A stretch of DNA of 64,000 nucleotides from Pseudotabrizicola sp. (GTDB lineage Bacteria; Pseudomonadota; Alphaproteobacteria; Rhodobacterales; Rhodobacteraceae): the NCBI RefSeq assembly GCF_030656345.1, contig NZ_JAUSNR010000010.1, positions 372,001 to 436,000 on the forward strand, given 5' to 3'. Both the position numbers and the translations under genes were made by a program. A model generated the notes under the pieces. That model searched no databases. It worked only from the letters and a program-made list of their open reading frames with translations, and was not told where the DNA came from. This document shows, piece after piece, positions 52,929 through 60,694 of the stretch; position 1 is the first letter of the stretch, and the number at the start of each line of letters is the position of its first letter.

Positions 52929-53990
52929 ATGCAGATCAGTTTTCTTCTTGACCATGTGGACGAACCGACGCTGGCCGCGCTGTTCGGGCTGCTGGTCGGG
53001 TCTGTTTTCGGCATCGCGGCGCAACGGTCTTCGTTCTGCCTGCGGGCCGCGACGGTCGAGTTTGCGCGCGGGCAGTTGGGGCCAAGGGTGGCAGTCTGGC
53101 TGCTGGCGTTTTCGACGGCGGTGATTTGGGTTCAGGCGGCGCAGATGCTGGGGCTGTTCCGGGCCAGTGACGCGCGGATGATGGCGGTGACGGGGTCGTG
53201 GTCTGGCGCGGTGATCGGCGGGCTGATGTTCGGTGTGGGCATGGTTCTGGCGCGCGGCTGTTCGGGGCGGCTTCTGGTGCTGGCGGCGACGGGCAACCTG
53301 CGGTCGGTGGTGTCGGGGCTGATCTTTGCGGTGGTGGCCCAGATGGCACTGCAGGGCTGGCTGGCCCCGCTGCGTCAGGCGCTGGCAGGGCTGTGGGTAA
53401 CGCCGGGCGGGAGGAATGTCGATCTGCCGGCCGCGCTGTCGCTGCCATCATGGTCGGGGCTGGTGATTGGCTTGGTCACGGCAGGGCTGGCCTTGGGGCT
53501 GGCGTATCGCAACCGGATCGGCGCGCGGGTGCTGGTCTTTGCCTCGGGCGTCGGGTTTGCGGTGGCTTTGGGGTGGGTGCTGACCTTTGCCCTGTCGCAG
53601 CAGGCGTTCGAGCCGGTGGCTGTCACCTCGGCCACGTTTTCGGGGCCGTCGGCGGCGACGCTGATGTTTTTCCTGACCCCCGACCGGGGCTTGGGCTTTG
53701 ATGTCGGGCTGGTGCCGGGGGTGTTTCTGGGGGCCTTGCTTGCCGCCGCATGGGCGGGGGAGCTGAAGCTGCAGGGCTTTGAAGGGGAAGGCCAGATGCG
53801 GCGGTCGATGGCGGGGGCGGCGCTGATGGGGTTCGGGGCGATGCTGGCCGGGGGCTGTGCCATCGGGGCCGGGGTGACCGGCGGGTCGGTCTTTGTGGCG
53901 ACGGCCTGGCTGGCGCTGCTGTCGATGTGGGTGGGGGCTGTCCTGACCGACTTTCTGGTGGATCAGGCTGGGGCACGGGTGCGGCAATAG
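52929..53990 (+). CDS. YeeE/YedE family sulfur-compound transporter
   Basis: A 353-residue inner-membrane protein with roughly nine hydrophobic helices. Two repeated halves each carry a conserved cysteine motif: QRSSFCLRAATVEF and ARGCSGRLLVLA in the first, AGGCAIGAGVTGGS in the second. YeeE (TsuA) imports thiosulfate through such cysteine-containing constrictions, and other members carry sulfur for the Sox system or tellurite-like relatives. The ATG at 52929 gives a natural N-terminus. It converges on the sox cluster, suggesting a part in thiosulfate or sulfur exchange. Confidence 0.87.
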   Translation: MQISFLLDHVDEPTLAALFGLLVGSVFGIAAQRSSFCLRAATVEFARGQLGPRVAVWLLAFSTAVIWVQAAQMLGLFRASDARMMAVTGSWSGAVIGGLMFGVGMVLARGCSGRLLVLAATGNLRSVVSGLIFAVVAQMALQGWLAPLRQALAGLWVTPGGRNVDLPAALSLPSWSGLVIGLVTAGLALGLAYRNRIGARVLVFASGVGFAVALGWVLTFALSQQAFEPVAVTSATFSGPSAATLMFFLTPDRGLGFDVGLVPGVFLGALLAAAWAGELKLQGFEGEGQMRRSMAGAALMGFGAMLAGGCAIGAGVTGGSVFVATAWLALLSMWVGAVLTDFLVDQAGARVRQ

Positions 53991-53995
53991 GGCTG

Positions 53996-54014
53996 CCTCT
54001 TATGTTACAAGAGG
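53996..54014. terminator. Weak hairpin between YeeE/YedE gene and soxH
   Basis: CCTCTT at 53996-54001 pairs with AAGAGG at 54009-54014 around a 7-base loop in the gap between convergent genes. The stem is short and no U-run follows. Confidence 0.3.
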
Positions 54015-54084
54015 ATCGGCCCTTTGCTATCAAGCACTAGGCTTTTGCGCTTCAACAGATTTTTAACCTCGCCTGCGGTTGCGC

Positions 54085-55029
54085 CTATTCGAATTCCATC
54101 TCGGCAAACACGACGCCAGCATTTTTGGTGGCCAGTTCTTCGAAAGTATCAAGGTGCTGCCACCGGGACTGGTCAACGTAATACGCCCCTGCCAGATCGC
54201 CGCCGTCTTCCAGATGGGCCCCGATCTTGCTCCGCAGATCCACCAGATAGTCGCGGGTATAGCGGGTGACCTGCGCAAGGTTGGTCGGGTGGCCATGGCC
54301 GGGGATCACATAGGTGGGGTTCAGCGGCATCAGCGCGCTGTCCCATGTCTCGATCCAGCAGGCGGTGCAGGTGCCCTCGAATATCGGCGGCATGCGTTCG
54401 TGAAAGGCGATGTCGCCTGCGATCATCATGCCCCAAGCTGGAATCCACACCTGCGTGTCGCCGGGGGAATGCGCGGGGCCAAGGTGCATCACCTGTAGCG
54501 TGACATCACCCATGGTGATGGTTTTCGCCTCGGCAAAGGTTTCGGTTGGCAGGGCGATCACGGTGCCTTCGGCATTTTCGCGGGCATAGCGGTGCAGGCT
54601 GGCCAGATCCTGCGCGCTGCCATCTTCGAACTCGGCCGCAGCCTCGACATGGGCCAGGATGGGCACCCCCTGCCCCGCCCAATAGCCATTGCCCAGCATG
54701 GCATGGCCCTGACCGTTCTCGACGATCACCAGTTTCACCGGCTGATCGGTCACCGCCCGGATTTCATCATGCAACGCCTGCGCCAGTTTGAAGCTGGCCC
54801 CGGAGTTGACCACGATCACCCCGTCGCCGGTGACGATGAAGGACAGGTTGTTGTTATGGCCCGCGTTTTCGTAAGTGGGTGGTGCGGTGGCCCCGATGGC
54901 AGAAAACACATGCGGGATCACCTCGACCGGTTTGGAATACAGCACCGATTGCGGATACTGGTCGGGGATATCCTCGGACCCAAAGGCGGGCGTGCCGAGC
55001 AGCAGGGCGAAAATGGCGGCGCGGGTCAT
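54085..55029 (-). CDS. soxH: SoxH-like metallo-beta-lactamase-fold protein
   Basis: A 314-residue periplasmic protein with a Sec signal peptide (AIFALLLGTPAFGSE) and a metallo-beta-lactamase fold: GDGVIVVNSGASFKLAQAL, HLGPAHSPGDTQVW, IPGHGHPTN. At the place of the usual HxHxDH motif it reads ENGQGHAMLGN, so several zinc ligands are missing. The position, size and pairing with the preceding metallohydrolase match soxH of Paracoccus sox clusters, where the function is not established. The start overlaps the soxG stop (ATGA). It is the last gene of the cluster. Confidence 0.78.
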   Translation of the reverse strand: MTRAAIFALLLGTPAFGSEDIPDQYPQSVLYSKPVEVIPHVFSAIGATAPPTYENAGHNNNLSFIVTGDGVIVVNSGASFKLAQALHDEIRAVTDQPVKLVIVENGQGHAMLGNGYWAGQGVPILAHVEAAAEFEDGSAQDLASLHRYARENAEGTVIALPTETFAEAKTITMGDVTLQVMHLGPAHSPGDTQVWIPAWGMMIAGDIAFHERMPPIFEGTCTACWIETWDSALMPLNPTYVIPGHGHPTNLAQVTRYTRDYLVDLRSKIGAHLEDGGDLAGAYYVDQSRWQHLDTFEELATKNAGVVFAEMEFE

Positions 55030-55937
55030 TCTGCAACAAACCTGTAGCCAGAGCCCGATTTTTCGGCGCGGCCGATGCCGCCACCAGGCAGGTGAAAACC
55101 GACCAGCCGCATCTGCGCGGCGGTGATCTGATCCAGCAGGGCAAGCCGGGTCTGCGCCGCCAGATCCTTGTCCTGATCCGAGCCGGAGGCCCAGTCGGGG
55201 CGTTCAAAAGCCACGTGATGATTGCCCAAGGCATCGCCCACGACCATGGCAGCGTCGGACCCCGCGCGCAGTTCATAGGCCATATGCCCCGGCGTGTGGC
55301 CGGGGGTCAGGCGGGCCGCGATGCCGGGCAGGATTTCTTCGCCATCCGAGACAAAGCGCAAGGTTTCGGCAATCGCCATCAGCCGGCGTTGGGCCCCGAT
55401 GGCAAAGGTGGTGCGGGCCTCGCCAATAGTGGAAACCGTGTCCGGGTCGGTCCAGTAGTCGAATTCGGCCTGTCCCATCAGGTATTCCGCATTGGCAAAA
55501 ACCGGCTCGTCAAAATCATCCAGCAGGCCCCAGAGGTGATCGGGGTGGGCGTGGGTAAACACGACATGGGTGATGTCTTCGGGCGACAGCCCGGCGGCGT
55601 CCAGCGCCTGTGTCAGCTTTCCCGCCGAGGGTTGGAAATCGGGGCCAGCCCCGACATCGAACAGCACAGTGTTGGTGCCGTCGCGCATCAGGGTGACATT
55701 GCAGGGCGGTGTCAGCTGGTCGGTCGGCAGGCCGTAAGAGGTGATGATCTGCGCCATTTCCGCCTGCGGCATGCCGCCAAGGATGAAGTCGCCCGGCAGC
55801 ACCAGATGGCCATCGGACAGGGTGTCGATCTGCATCTGCCCCATGGTCAGGGTGGATGCAGCCCAGAGCGTACGGGGCGCAAACGGCAGCGCGAGGCTGG
55901 CAGCGGCAGAGGTAAGGATGTGACGACGGGTCAGCAT
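55026..55937 (-). CDS. soxG: SoxG-like metallo-beta-lactamase-fold hydrolase
   Basis: A 303-residue metallohydrolase with a twin-arginine-like signal (LTRRHILTSAAASLALPFAP) and an intact HxHxDH motif (VVFTHAHPDHLWGLL), followed by LTPGHTPGHMAYEL and VVGDALGNHHV, which carry the remaining metal ligands. It matches the soxG position between soxF and soxH. A terminator lies in the gap upstream, so its expression may be partial read-through. The substrate is unknown; thiol or persulfide hydrolysis is a fair guess. Confidence 0.8.
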   Translation of the reverse strand: MLTRRHILTSAAASLALPFAPRTLWAASTLTMGQMQIDTLSDGHLVLPGDFILGGMPQAEMAQIITSYGLPTDQLTPPCNVTLMRDGTNTVLFDVGAGPDFQPSAGKLTQALDAAGLSPEDITHVVFTHAHPDHLWGLLDDFDEPVFANAEYLMGQAEFDYWTDPDTVSTIGEARTTFAIGAQRRLMAIAETLRFVSDGEEILPGIAARLTPGHTPGHMAYELRAGSDAAMVVGDALGNHHVAFERPDWASGSDQDKDLAAQTRLALLDQITAAQMRLVGFHLPGGGIGRAEKSGSGYRFVAE

Positions 55938-55959
55938 GGTGATGCTTTCATTGGAAAAA

Positions 55960-55984
55960 CGGCGGGCACCCAGATATGCCCGCC
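55960..55984 (-). terminator. Intrinsic terminator between soxF and soxG
   Basis: Read on the minus strand, GGCGGGCA (55984-55977) pairs with TGCCCGCC (55968-55961), loop of 8 bases, and GTTTTTCC follows. This is a regular Rho-independent terminator structure inside the sox cluster, 15 bases after the soxF stop. Confidence 0.72.
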
Positions 55985-55999
55985 CGTCGGGAATGATGT

Positions 56000-57265
56000 T
56001 CAGCCGAACATGTCGGCGGTGATGCCGGAGTACCAGCCGATGCTTTCCTCGTACGTGACCTTGCGCAGGGCCGCATCTTCGCCGGTGGCGCTGATGAAGC
56101 TTTCGACCGAGGCAATCTTTTCCGGGTTGGGCTCATAGGACGCCCCGACCTTGACCCCATCATCCGGCGCGATCAGCGACCAGCAGGTGTTTGAATATTT
56201 CGCCGGAAAGACCTTGGTGCCCAGAAGCTCGCCCCGGATGGTCATCGCCGCGACCTTGGCCTGCGAATTGGCCGAAAAGCCGGATTTCGGCATGTCGCCC
56301 TGCGCGCTGGAATCGCCCAGCACATAAACGTTTTCATCGGCCTTTGACGTCATGCTGTCGGGGTGGACGGGGGCCCAGCCAGACTCGTCGGTGACACCGG
56401 CGATGGCAGCGATCTTGCCTGCGATCTGGCCGGGGATGACGTTGCAGACATCGACTTTCTGCGCCTCACCCTCGACCACGATTTCCATGCTGTCGGGCCG
56501 CACCTCGACCGCAGCGCCGCCGAATTCGGGGCCGATCCAGTCGATCATGCCGTCGTAATGCCTGCCCCAGCCTTCCTCGAACAGGGCTTTCTTGGAGAAG
56601 TTATCCTTCGGATCAAGGATCAGGATCTTGGCGGTCGGGTTGGTCTGCTTCAGCAGATGCGCGACCATGCTGATCCGCTCATAGGGCCCGGGCGGGCAGC
56701 GGTAAGGGTTGGGCGGCGCGATCATGGCGAAGGTGCCGCCCTGCGGCATCGACTCGACCATGGATTTCAGCAGTTGGGTCTGCGGACCGGCCTTGTAGGC
56801 GTGCGGCATGATCTCGGCATGCGCGTCAGCCGACCAGCCGGGCACGGAACCGTCACGGAAATCGATGCCGGGCGACAGGATCAGCCGGTCGTAGGGCACG
56901 GTCTGCCCCCCCGCAAGCTTGACGTTTCGGGCCGCGCGGTCAACGCCGGTGGCCATGTCGTTGATGACGGTGACGCCGCCTGCGGCAATGCCGTCATAGC
57001 CATGTTGCAGCGACTCGAACTCGCGGAAGCCGCCGATGTAAAGGTTCGAGAAAAAGCAGGTGGTATAGACCGGGTTGGCCTCGATCAGGGTGACCTCAAG
57101 GCCGCCCGCGCTGTCCTTGGCCAGATAGCGCGCGGCGGTGGCCCCGCCTGCCCCCCCGCCGATGACGACGACGCGCGGTTTGCTCTGCCCCCAGACCATG
57201 GGGGCCGACAGGATCGAGGCAGCGGCAAGGCCGGTGCCGAGGAATTGGCGTCTGTTCAGGCTCAT
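56000..57265 (-). CDS. soxF: SoxF, flavoprotein of the sulfide dehydrogenase (FCSD) type
   Basis: A 421-residue flavoprotein exported by the Tat route (LNRRQFLGTGLAAASILSAP). The FAD-binding motif is VVVIGGGAGGATAARYL near residue 32. The redox-active cysteines of flavocytochrome c sulfide dehydrogenases appear as C70 (TTCFFSN) and C361 (NTCWSLI), plus the segment APPNPYRCPPGPYERIS. It oxidises sulfide or sustains Sox activity with its cytochrome partner SoxE, encoded directly upstream. GGAGG precedes the ATG. Confidence 0.92.
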   Translation of the reverse strand: MSLNRRQFLGTGLAAASILSAPMVWGQSKPRVVVIGGGAGGATAARYLAKDSAGGLEVTLIEANPVYTTCFFSNLYIGGFREFESLQHGYDGIAAGGVTVINDMATGVDRAARNVKLAGGQTVPYDRLILSPGIDFRDGSVPGWSADAHAEIMPHAYKAGPQTQLLKSMVESMPQGGTFAMIAPPNPYRCPPGPYERISMVAHLLKQTNPTAKILILDPKDNFSKKALFEEGWGRHYDGMIDWIGPEFGGAAVEVRPDSMEIVVEGEAQKVDVCNVIPGQIAGKIAAIAGVTDESGWAPVHPDSMTSKADENVYVLGDSSAQGDMPKSGFSANSQAKVAAMTIRGELLGTKVFPAKYSNTCWSLIAPDDGVKVGASYEPNPEKIASVESFISATGEDAALRKVTYEESIGWYSGITADMFG

Positions 57266-57291
57266 CTTGGGTTCCTCCCTTCGGATGTGAA

Positions 57292-57312
57292 GGGGGCGGT
57301 TCAGCCGCCCCT
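57292..57312 (-). other. Intercistronic hairpin between soxE and soxF
   Basis: GGGGCGG pairs with CCGCCCC around a 5-base loop in the 51-base gap. No U-run follows on the minus strand, so a processing or stabilising hairpin is more likely than a terminator. Confidence 0.5.
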
Positions 57313-57316
57313 CGGG

Positions 57317-58021
57317 TCATTCAAGCGTGGCAAAATAGGCGGCGAGGGCTGCAATCTCGTCATTCGACAGACGGCCGGCCATCATCTGCATCACCGGATG
57401 CGGGCGCAGTCTGGATTTATAGGCGTGCATGGCGACGACGAAATCTTCGGGCGGCCACCGGGTGATCGACGGTATGCCCGCGTCGGTGCCGTCTGTGCGG
57501 TGGCAGGTCGAGCATTCGGACGACAGGTATGCGCCGTACTCGGGGTCACCCTCAATGGCGAGGATGGCGGGGTCGAGCCCCGGTTCGGTCTTGCGGGCCG
57601 TGGGTTCGGCTTCGGGGATGTCGCGCGGTTTGTCGGAGTAATCGCGCAAAAACGCCATCAGGTCGGCGCGGGCGGCGGGATCGGCCATGCCGCGGTAGTT
57701 CATCCGGGTGCCCGAGACCAGCGCCTTGGGGTTTTCGATATAGGCGTCAAGGGTTTGCAGCGTCCACGTCAGGCCATCATTGCCCATGCGGGTCATCGGT
57801 TTCGAATAGGTGAACCCAGCCACCCCCCCTGCCCTGCGCCCGAACAGGCCGGTGAGGACAGGGCCGACCCGGTTCACGGCCCCCGCGCCGATCTGGTGGC
57901 AGGCCTTGCACTGACGGTCAAAGAGCGAGGCCCCGCGCGCCGGGTCGCCGATGCTTTCGGCGGCGACCGGCGGTGCGGCCAGCCCACTGACCGCGAGGGC
58001 AAGGAGCAGCGCGCGGGACAT
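57317..58021 (-). CDS. soxE: SoxE, periplasmic di-heme cytochrome c
   Basis: A 234-residue cytochrome with a signal peptide of about 21 residues and two CxxCH sites, CKACH at 38-42 and CSTCH at 170-174. The first domain is a class I cytochrome with GPVLTGLFGRRAGGVAGFTY and is clearly related to the C-terminal domain of SoxD. SoxE is the electron-accepting partner of the flavoprotein SoxF and passes electrons to the respiratory chain. It lies between soxD (6-base gap) and soxF. Confidence 0.9.
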   Translation of the reverse strand: MSRALLLALAVSGLAAPPVAAESIGDPARGASLFDRQCKACHQIGAGAVNRVGPVLTGLFGRRAGGVAGFTYSKPMTRMGNDGLTWTLQTLDAYIENPKALVSGTRMNYRGMADPAARADLMAFLRDYSDKPRDIPEAEPTARKTEPGLDPAILAIEGDPEYGAYLSSECSTCHRTDGTDAGIPSITRWPPEDFVVAMHAYKSRLRPHPVMQMMAGRLSNDEIAALAAYFATLE

Positions 58022-58027
58022 TCCCGG

Positions 58028-59425
58028 TCAGCCGCCAAGGCTGGCCAGATAGGCAATCACGGCGTTGCGCTCGTCTGCCGATTTCAACCCGGCAAAGGCC
58101 ATCTTGGTGCCCTTCATGAAGCTGCGGGGGTTTTCGAGGAAGGCCTGGAGGTTCTCTGCATCCCAGACCAGTCCGCCTTCGGCCATGCTCAGCAGGGGTT
58201 TGGAGTAGTTGAAGCCTGCAACCGCCCCTGCCGCATTACCCACAATGCCGTTAAGCGTCGGGCCAACCGCATTTTTTGCGCCTTCGCCGACCTTGTGGCA
58301 GGCGGAGCATTTCTTGAACACCGCCTCGCCCGCCGCGATGAGCGCCTGATCGGCGGCGGCAGAGAGGATCGGCTCTGGCGCGACGGCGGGTTGCGCGGCC
58401 TGTGCCGCAGCCTCTGCTTCGGGTTCAGCAGCAGGTGCCTCGGCAATGGCCCCGGCGGGCGCTTCCGATGTCGCGGGCGTCACCGCTGCGTCACCGGCAT
58501 CGGCCCCCAGCACCGGCAGGGTTCCCGCCGGTTTGCCATCTTCGCCCGTGGGCGTCACCTTCAGGTCAATGGCGCGTTTGGTCACCTGTGGGGCGGCGGG
58601 CAGGCAGTTTTCCATGCAGGGCGCGCCGGTGAACAGCGGATATTCGGTCTGGGGCCGGTCATCTTCGTAAAAGCCATCAACGTTGGGCATCACGATCGAG
58701 GTGAAATTCTCATGCGTCAGAACGAAGTCATCTTCGACGATCCCATTCGAATAGAGCAGAAACGCGGTGATCGCATAGGTGTCATCCGGCGTCAGCGTCT
58801 GCGCCCCGCCAAAGGGCATCGAGCGGTGAACATAGTCGAACACGGTTGACAGATAGGGCCAGTAGCTGCCCACGGTCTTGACCGGGCGGGGGTCGGTCAG
58901 GGAATTGTCGCCCCCGGCCAGCACCGGCCAGCTGTCCAGCCCTTCGGCAAAGTCACCGTGACACGAGGCACAATTTGCGGCAAACACCTCATCCCCGGTT
59001 TCAACATCGCCAGACCCTACGGGCAGGCCGGTGCCATCGGGCAGCACGGTGACATCCCAGGCTGAGATCTCTTCGGTCAGGGCGGTGCGGCCAAGGCCAA
59101 GCGGGGTGGACGGAGCGGCGGCAAGCTGCGGTTCCGCAGCGACGGGGGCCGGAATGGGATCAGTGACGGCGGCCGCCTGCGCGAGGATGATTTCAGCCGT
59201 AATGGGTTCGGGCGTGGCTTTTGCCGGGGCCGCATCACTCTCGGCCTCTGCGATTACTTCTGCCGCAGGAGCCGCCGGAGTTTCGGCCCTCACAGCGGCC
59301 ATTGGCACACCGACAGGTTCCCCCGGCCTGTGGCCGGTGGTGACGATGACAAAGGCGGCGACTGTGGCGGCGGTGGCCCAGCCGGTGACAAGCAGGATTG
59401 TCGGGAACTCAGGCGATTTCGACAT
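58028..59425 (-). CDS. soxD: SoxD, cytochrome subunit of sulfane dehydrogenase, with long Ala/Pro-rich linkers
   Basis: A 465-residue di-heme cytochrome c. An N-terminal membrane-spanning helix or uncleaved signal (residues 8-30) is followed by an Ala/Pro/Glu-rich stretch (about 42-108). The first heme domain has CASCH at 152-156, then a FTGAPCMENCLP cysteine pair at 270 and 274. A second Ala/Glu/Pro-rich linker spans 310-352, and the second heme domain has CSACH at 373-377. SoxD transfers electrons from SoxC during oxidation of the sulfane sulfur bound to SoxY. It overlaps soxC by 17 bases. The length exceeds that of the Paracoccus protein, mainly because of the linkers. Confidence 0.9.
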   Translation of the reverse strand: MSKSPEFPTILLVTGWATAATVAAFVIVTTGHRPGEPVGVPMAAVRAETPAAPAAEVIAEAESDAAPAKATPEPITAEIILAQAAAVTDPIPAPVAAEPQLAAAPSTPLGLGRTALTEEISAWDVTVLPDGTGLPVGSGDVETGDEVFAANCASCHGDFAEGLDSWPVLAGGDNSLTDPRPVKTVGSYWPYLSTVFDYVHRSMPFGGAQTLTPDDTYAITAFLLYSNGIVEDDFVLTHENFTSIVMPNVDGFYEDDRPQTEYPLFTGAPCMENCLPAAPQVTKRAIDLKVTPTGEDGKPAGTLPVLGADAGDAAVTPATSEAPAGAIAEAPAAEPEAEAAAQAAQPAVAPEPILSAAADQALIAAGEAVFKKCSACHKVGEGAKNAVGPTLNGIVGNAAGAVAGFNYSKPLLSMAEGGLVWDAENLQAFLENPRSFMKGTKMAFAGLKSADERNAVIAYLASLGG

Positions 59426-60674
59426 TCTCGACCTCTCCGTCAGCGCGCACCCACCAGACCTGGATGGCGTTGTTGTGGTAAACACTATTGGTGCCACGGA
59501 TATCGCGCAGCGCCTGCTTGGTGGGCTGGACGTAGCCGGTTTCATCCACCGCACGCGACAGGATGAACATCTCAGACCCGTCCCATGTCATGTCATAGTG
59601 AAACCGGGTCAGCGCCTTTGATTTCGCGTCACCGGAAATGCGGGCAGGCACCCATGTGTTGCCGCCATCGGTGGACACATCCACGCGGGTGATGCGGCCA
59701 TTGCCGCTCCATGCCAGACCCGTCACGACCAGAGGGCCTGCGCCGTGGCGGATCGGGGCCTGCGGGCTGGGCGAGGTGATGACGGATTTCGCATCCATCA
59801 CCCATGTCCATTTGCGCGCGCGACCATCGGGCATCAGGTCGGTGTATTTCGAGGTTTCTTCGCGGCTTTGCACCGCCTGATCATAGACGGCGATGCGGCG
59901 GATCCATTTGACCCACATGTTGCCTTCCCAGCCCGGCACGACCAGACGGACGGGGTAGCCGTGTTCCTTGCGCAGCGCCTCGCCATTGGCGAAAAAGGCG
60001 ACCATCACATCATCGAGCGCCTTTTCCAGCGGAATCGAGCGGCCATTGGAGCTTGCATCGTGGCCTTCGACATAGACCCATTTGCCGGCGGTCTGCACGC
60101 CTGCTTCGGCCAGCAGGTCACGCAGCATGACGCCGGTGTATTCCATGTTGTGGATCATGCCTTGGGTGAACTGGCAGCCCTCCAGCTGTGCGCCGCCCCA
60201 TTCCATACCGCCATTGGCCGCGCATTCGCAGAACGCGGTGGTGATGTGGCGGGGAAAGCGCATCAGGTCTTCGAAGGTGAAGACCAGGGGCGTGTCGACC
60301 AGCCCGTTGATCATCAGGCGATAGTCCTGCTTGGTCAGGTCGATCGCGCCGGAATGGTGACGCTCGAACGCGCAGCCCTGCGGGGTGATCGTGCCTTCCA
60401 GCGCGTGGATCGGGGTGAAGTTGATGGAGCTGACCGGGCTTTCGGTCAGCCATTCCACGTTGCGGCGCACGACATGCGCCTCGTGTGAAATTGGCGTGCC
60501 ATAGGGTGCCGCATCGACCGGGTCGCCGAAGGCCGACGCGTAGTCCTGCACTTCGGTGATCAGCGGATCGGCGGTCTGGGCATGTGCGCTGGTGGCCATC
60601 AGCCCGGCCCCGGCGGCGGCAGTGCTGCGCAGGAAGCTGCGGCGCGAGGGGTGGTTTTGTGGTTCGTCGGTCAT
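59409..60674 (-). CDS. soxC: SoxC, molybdoprotein subunit of sulfane dehydrogenase
   Basis: A 421-residue sulfite-oxidase-family molybdoprotein with a Tat signal (SRRSFLRSTAAAGAGLM). The molybdenum cofactor region is FCECAANGGMEWGGAQLEGC, where the first cysteines include the Mo ligand, and the dimerisation domain spans the C-terminal third (VSTDGGNTWVPARI). With SoxD it oxidises the cysteine-bound sulfane sulfur on SoxY. Presence of soxCD predicts complete oxidation of thiosulfate to sulfate without sulfur globules. Confidence 0.95.
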   Translation of the reverse strand: MTDEPQNHPSRRSFLRSTAAAGAGLMATSAHAQTADPLITEVQDYASAFGDPVDAAPYGTPISHEAHVVRRNVEWLTESPVSSINFTPIHALEGTITPQGCAFERHHSGAIDLTKQDYRLMINGLVDTPLVFTFEDLMRFPRHITTAFCECAANGGMEWGGAQLEGCQFTQGMIHNMEYTGVMLRDLLAEAGVQTAGKWVYVEGHDASSNGRSIPLEKALDDVMVAFFANGEALRKEHGYPVRLVVPGWEGNMWVKWIRRIAVYDQAVQSREETSKYTDLMPDGRARKWTWVMDAKSVITSPSPQAPIRHGAGPLVVTGLAWSGNGRITRVDVSTDGGNTWVPARISGDAKSKALTRFHYDMTWDGSEMFILSRAVDETGYVQPTKQALRDIRGTNSVYHNNAIQVWWVRADGEVENVEIA

Positions 60675-60694
60675 GTGGCGAACGCTCCTGTTGC

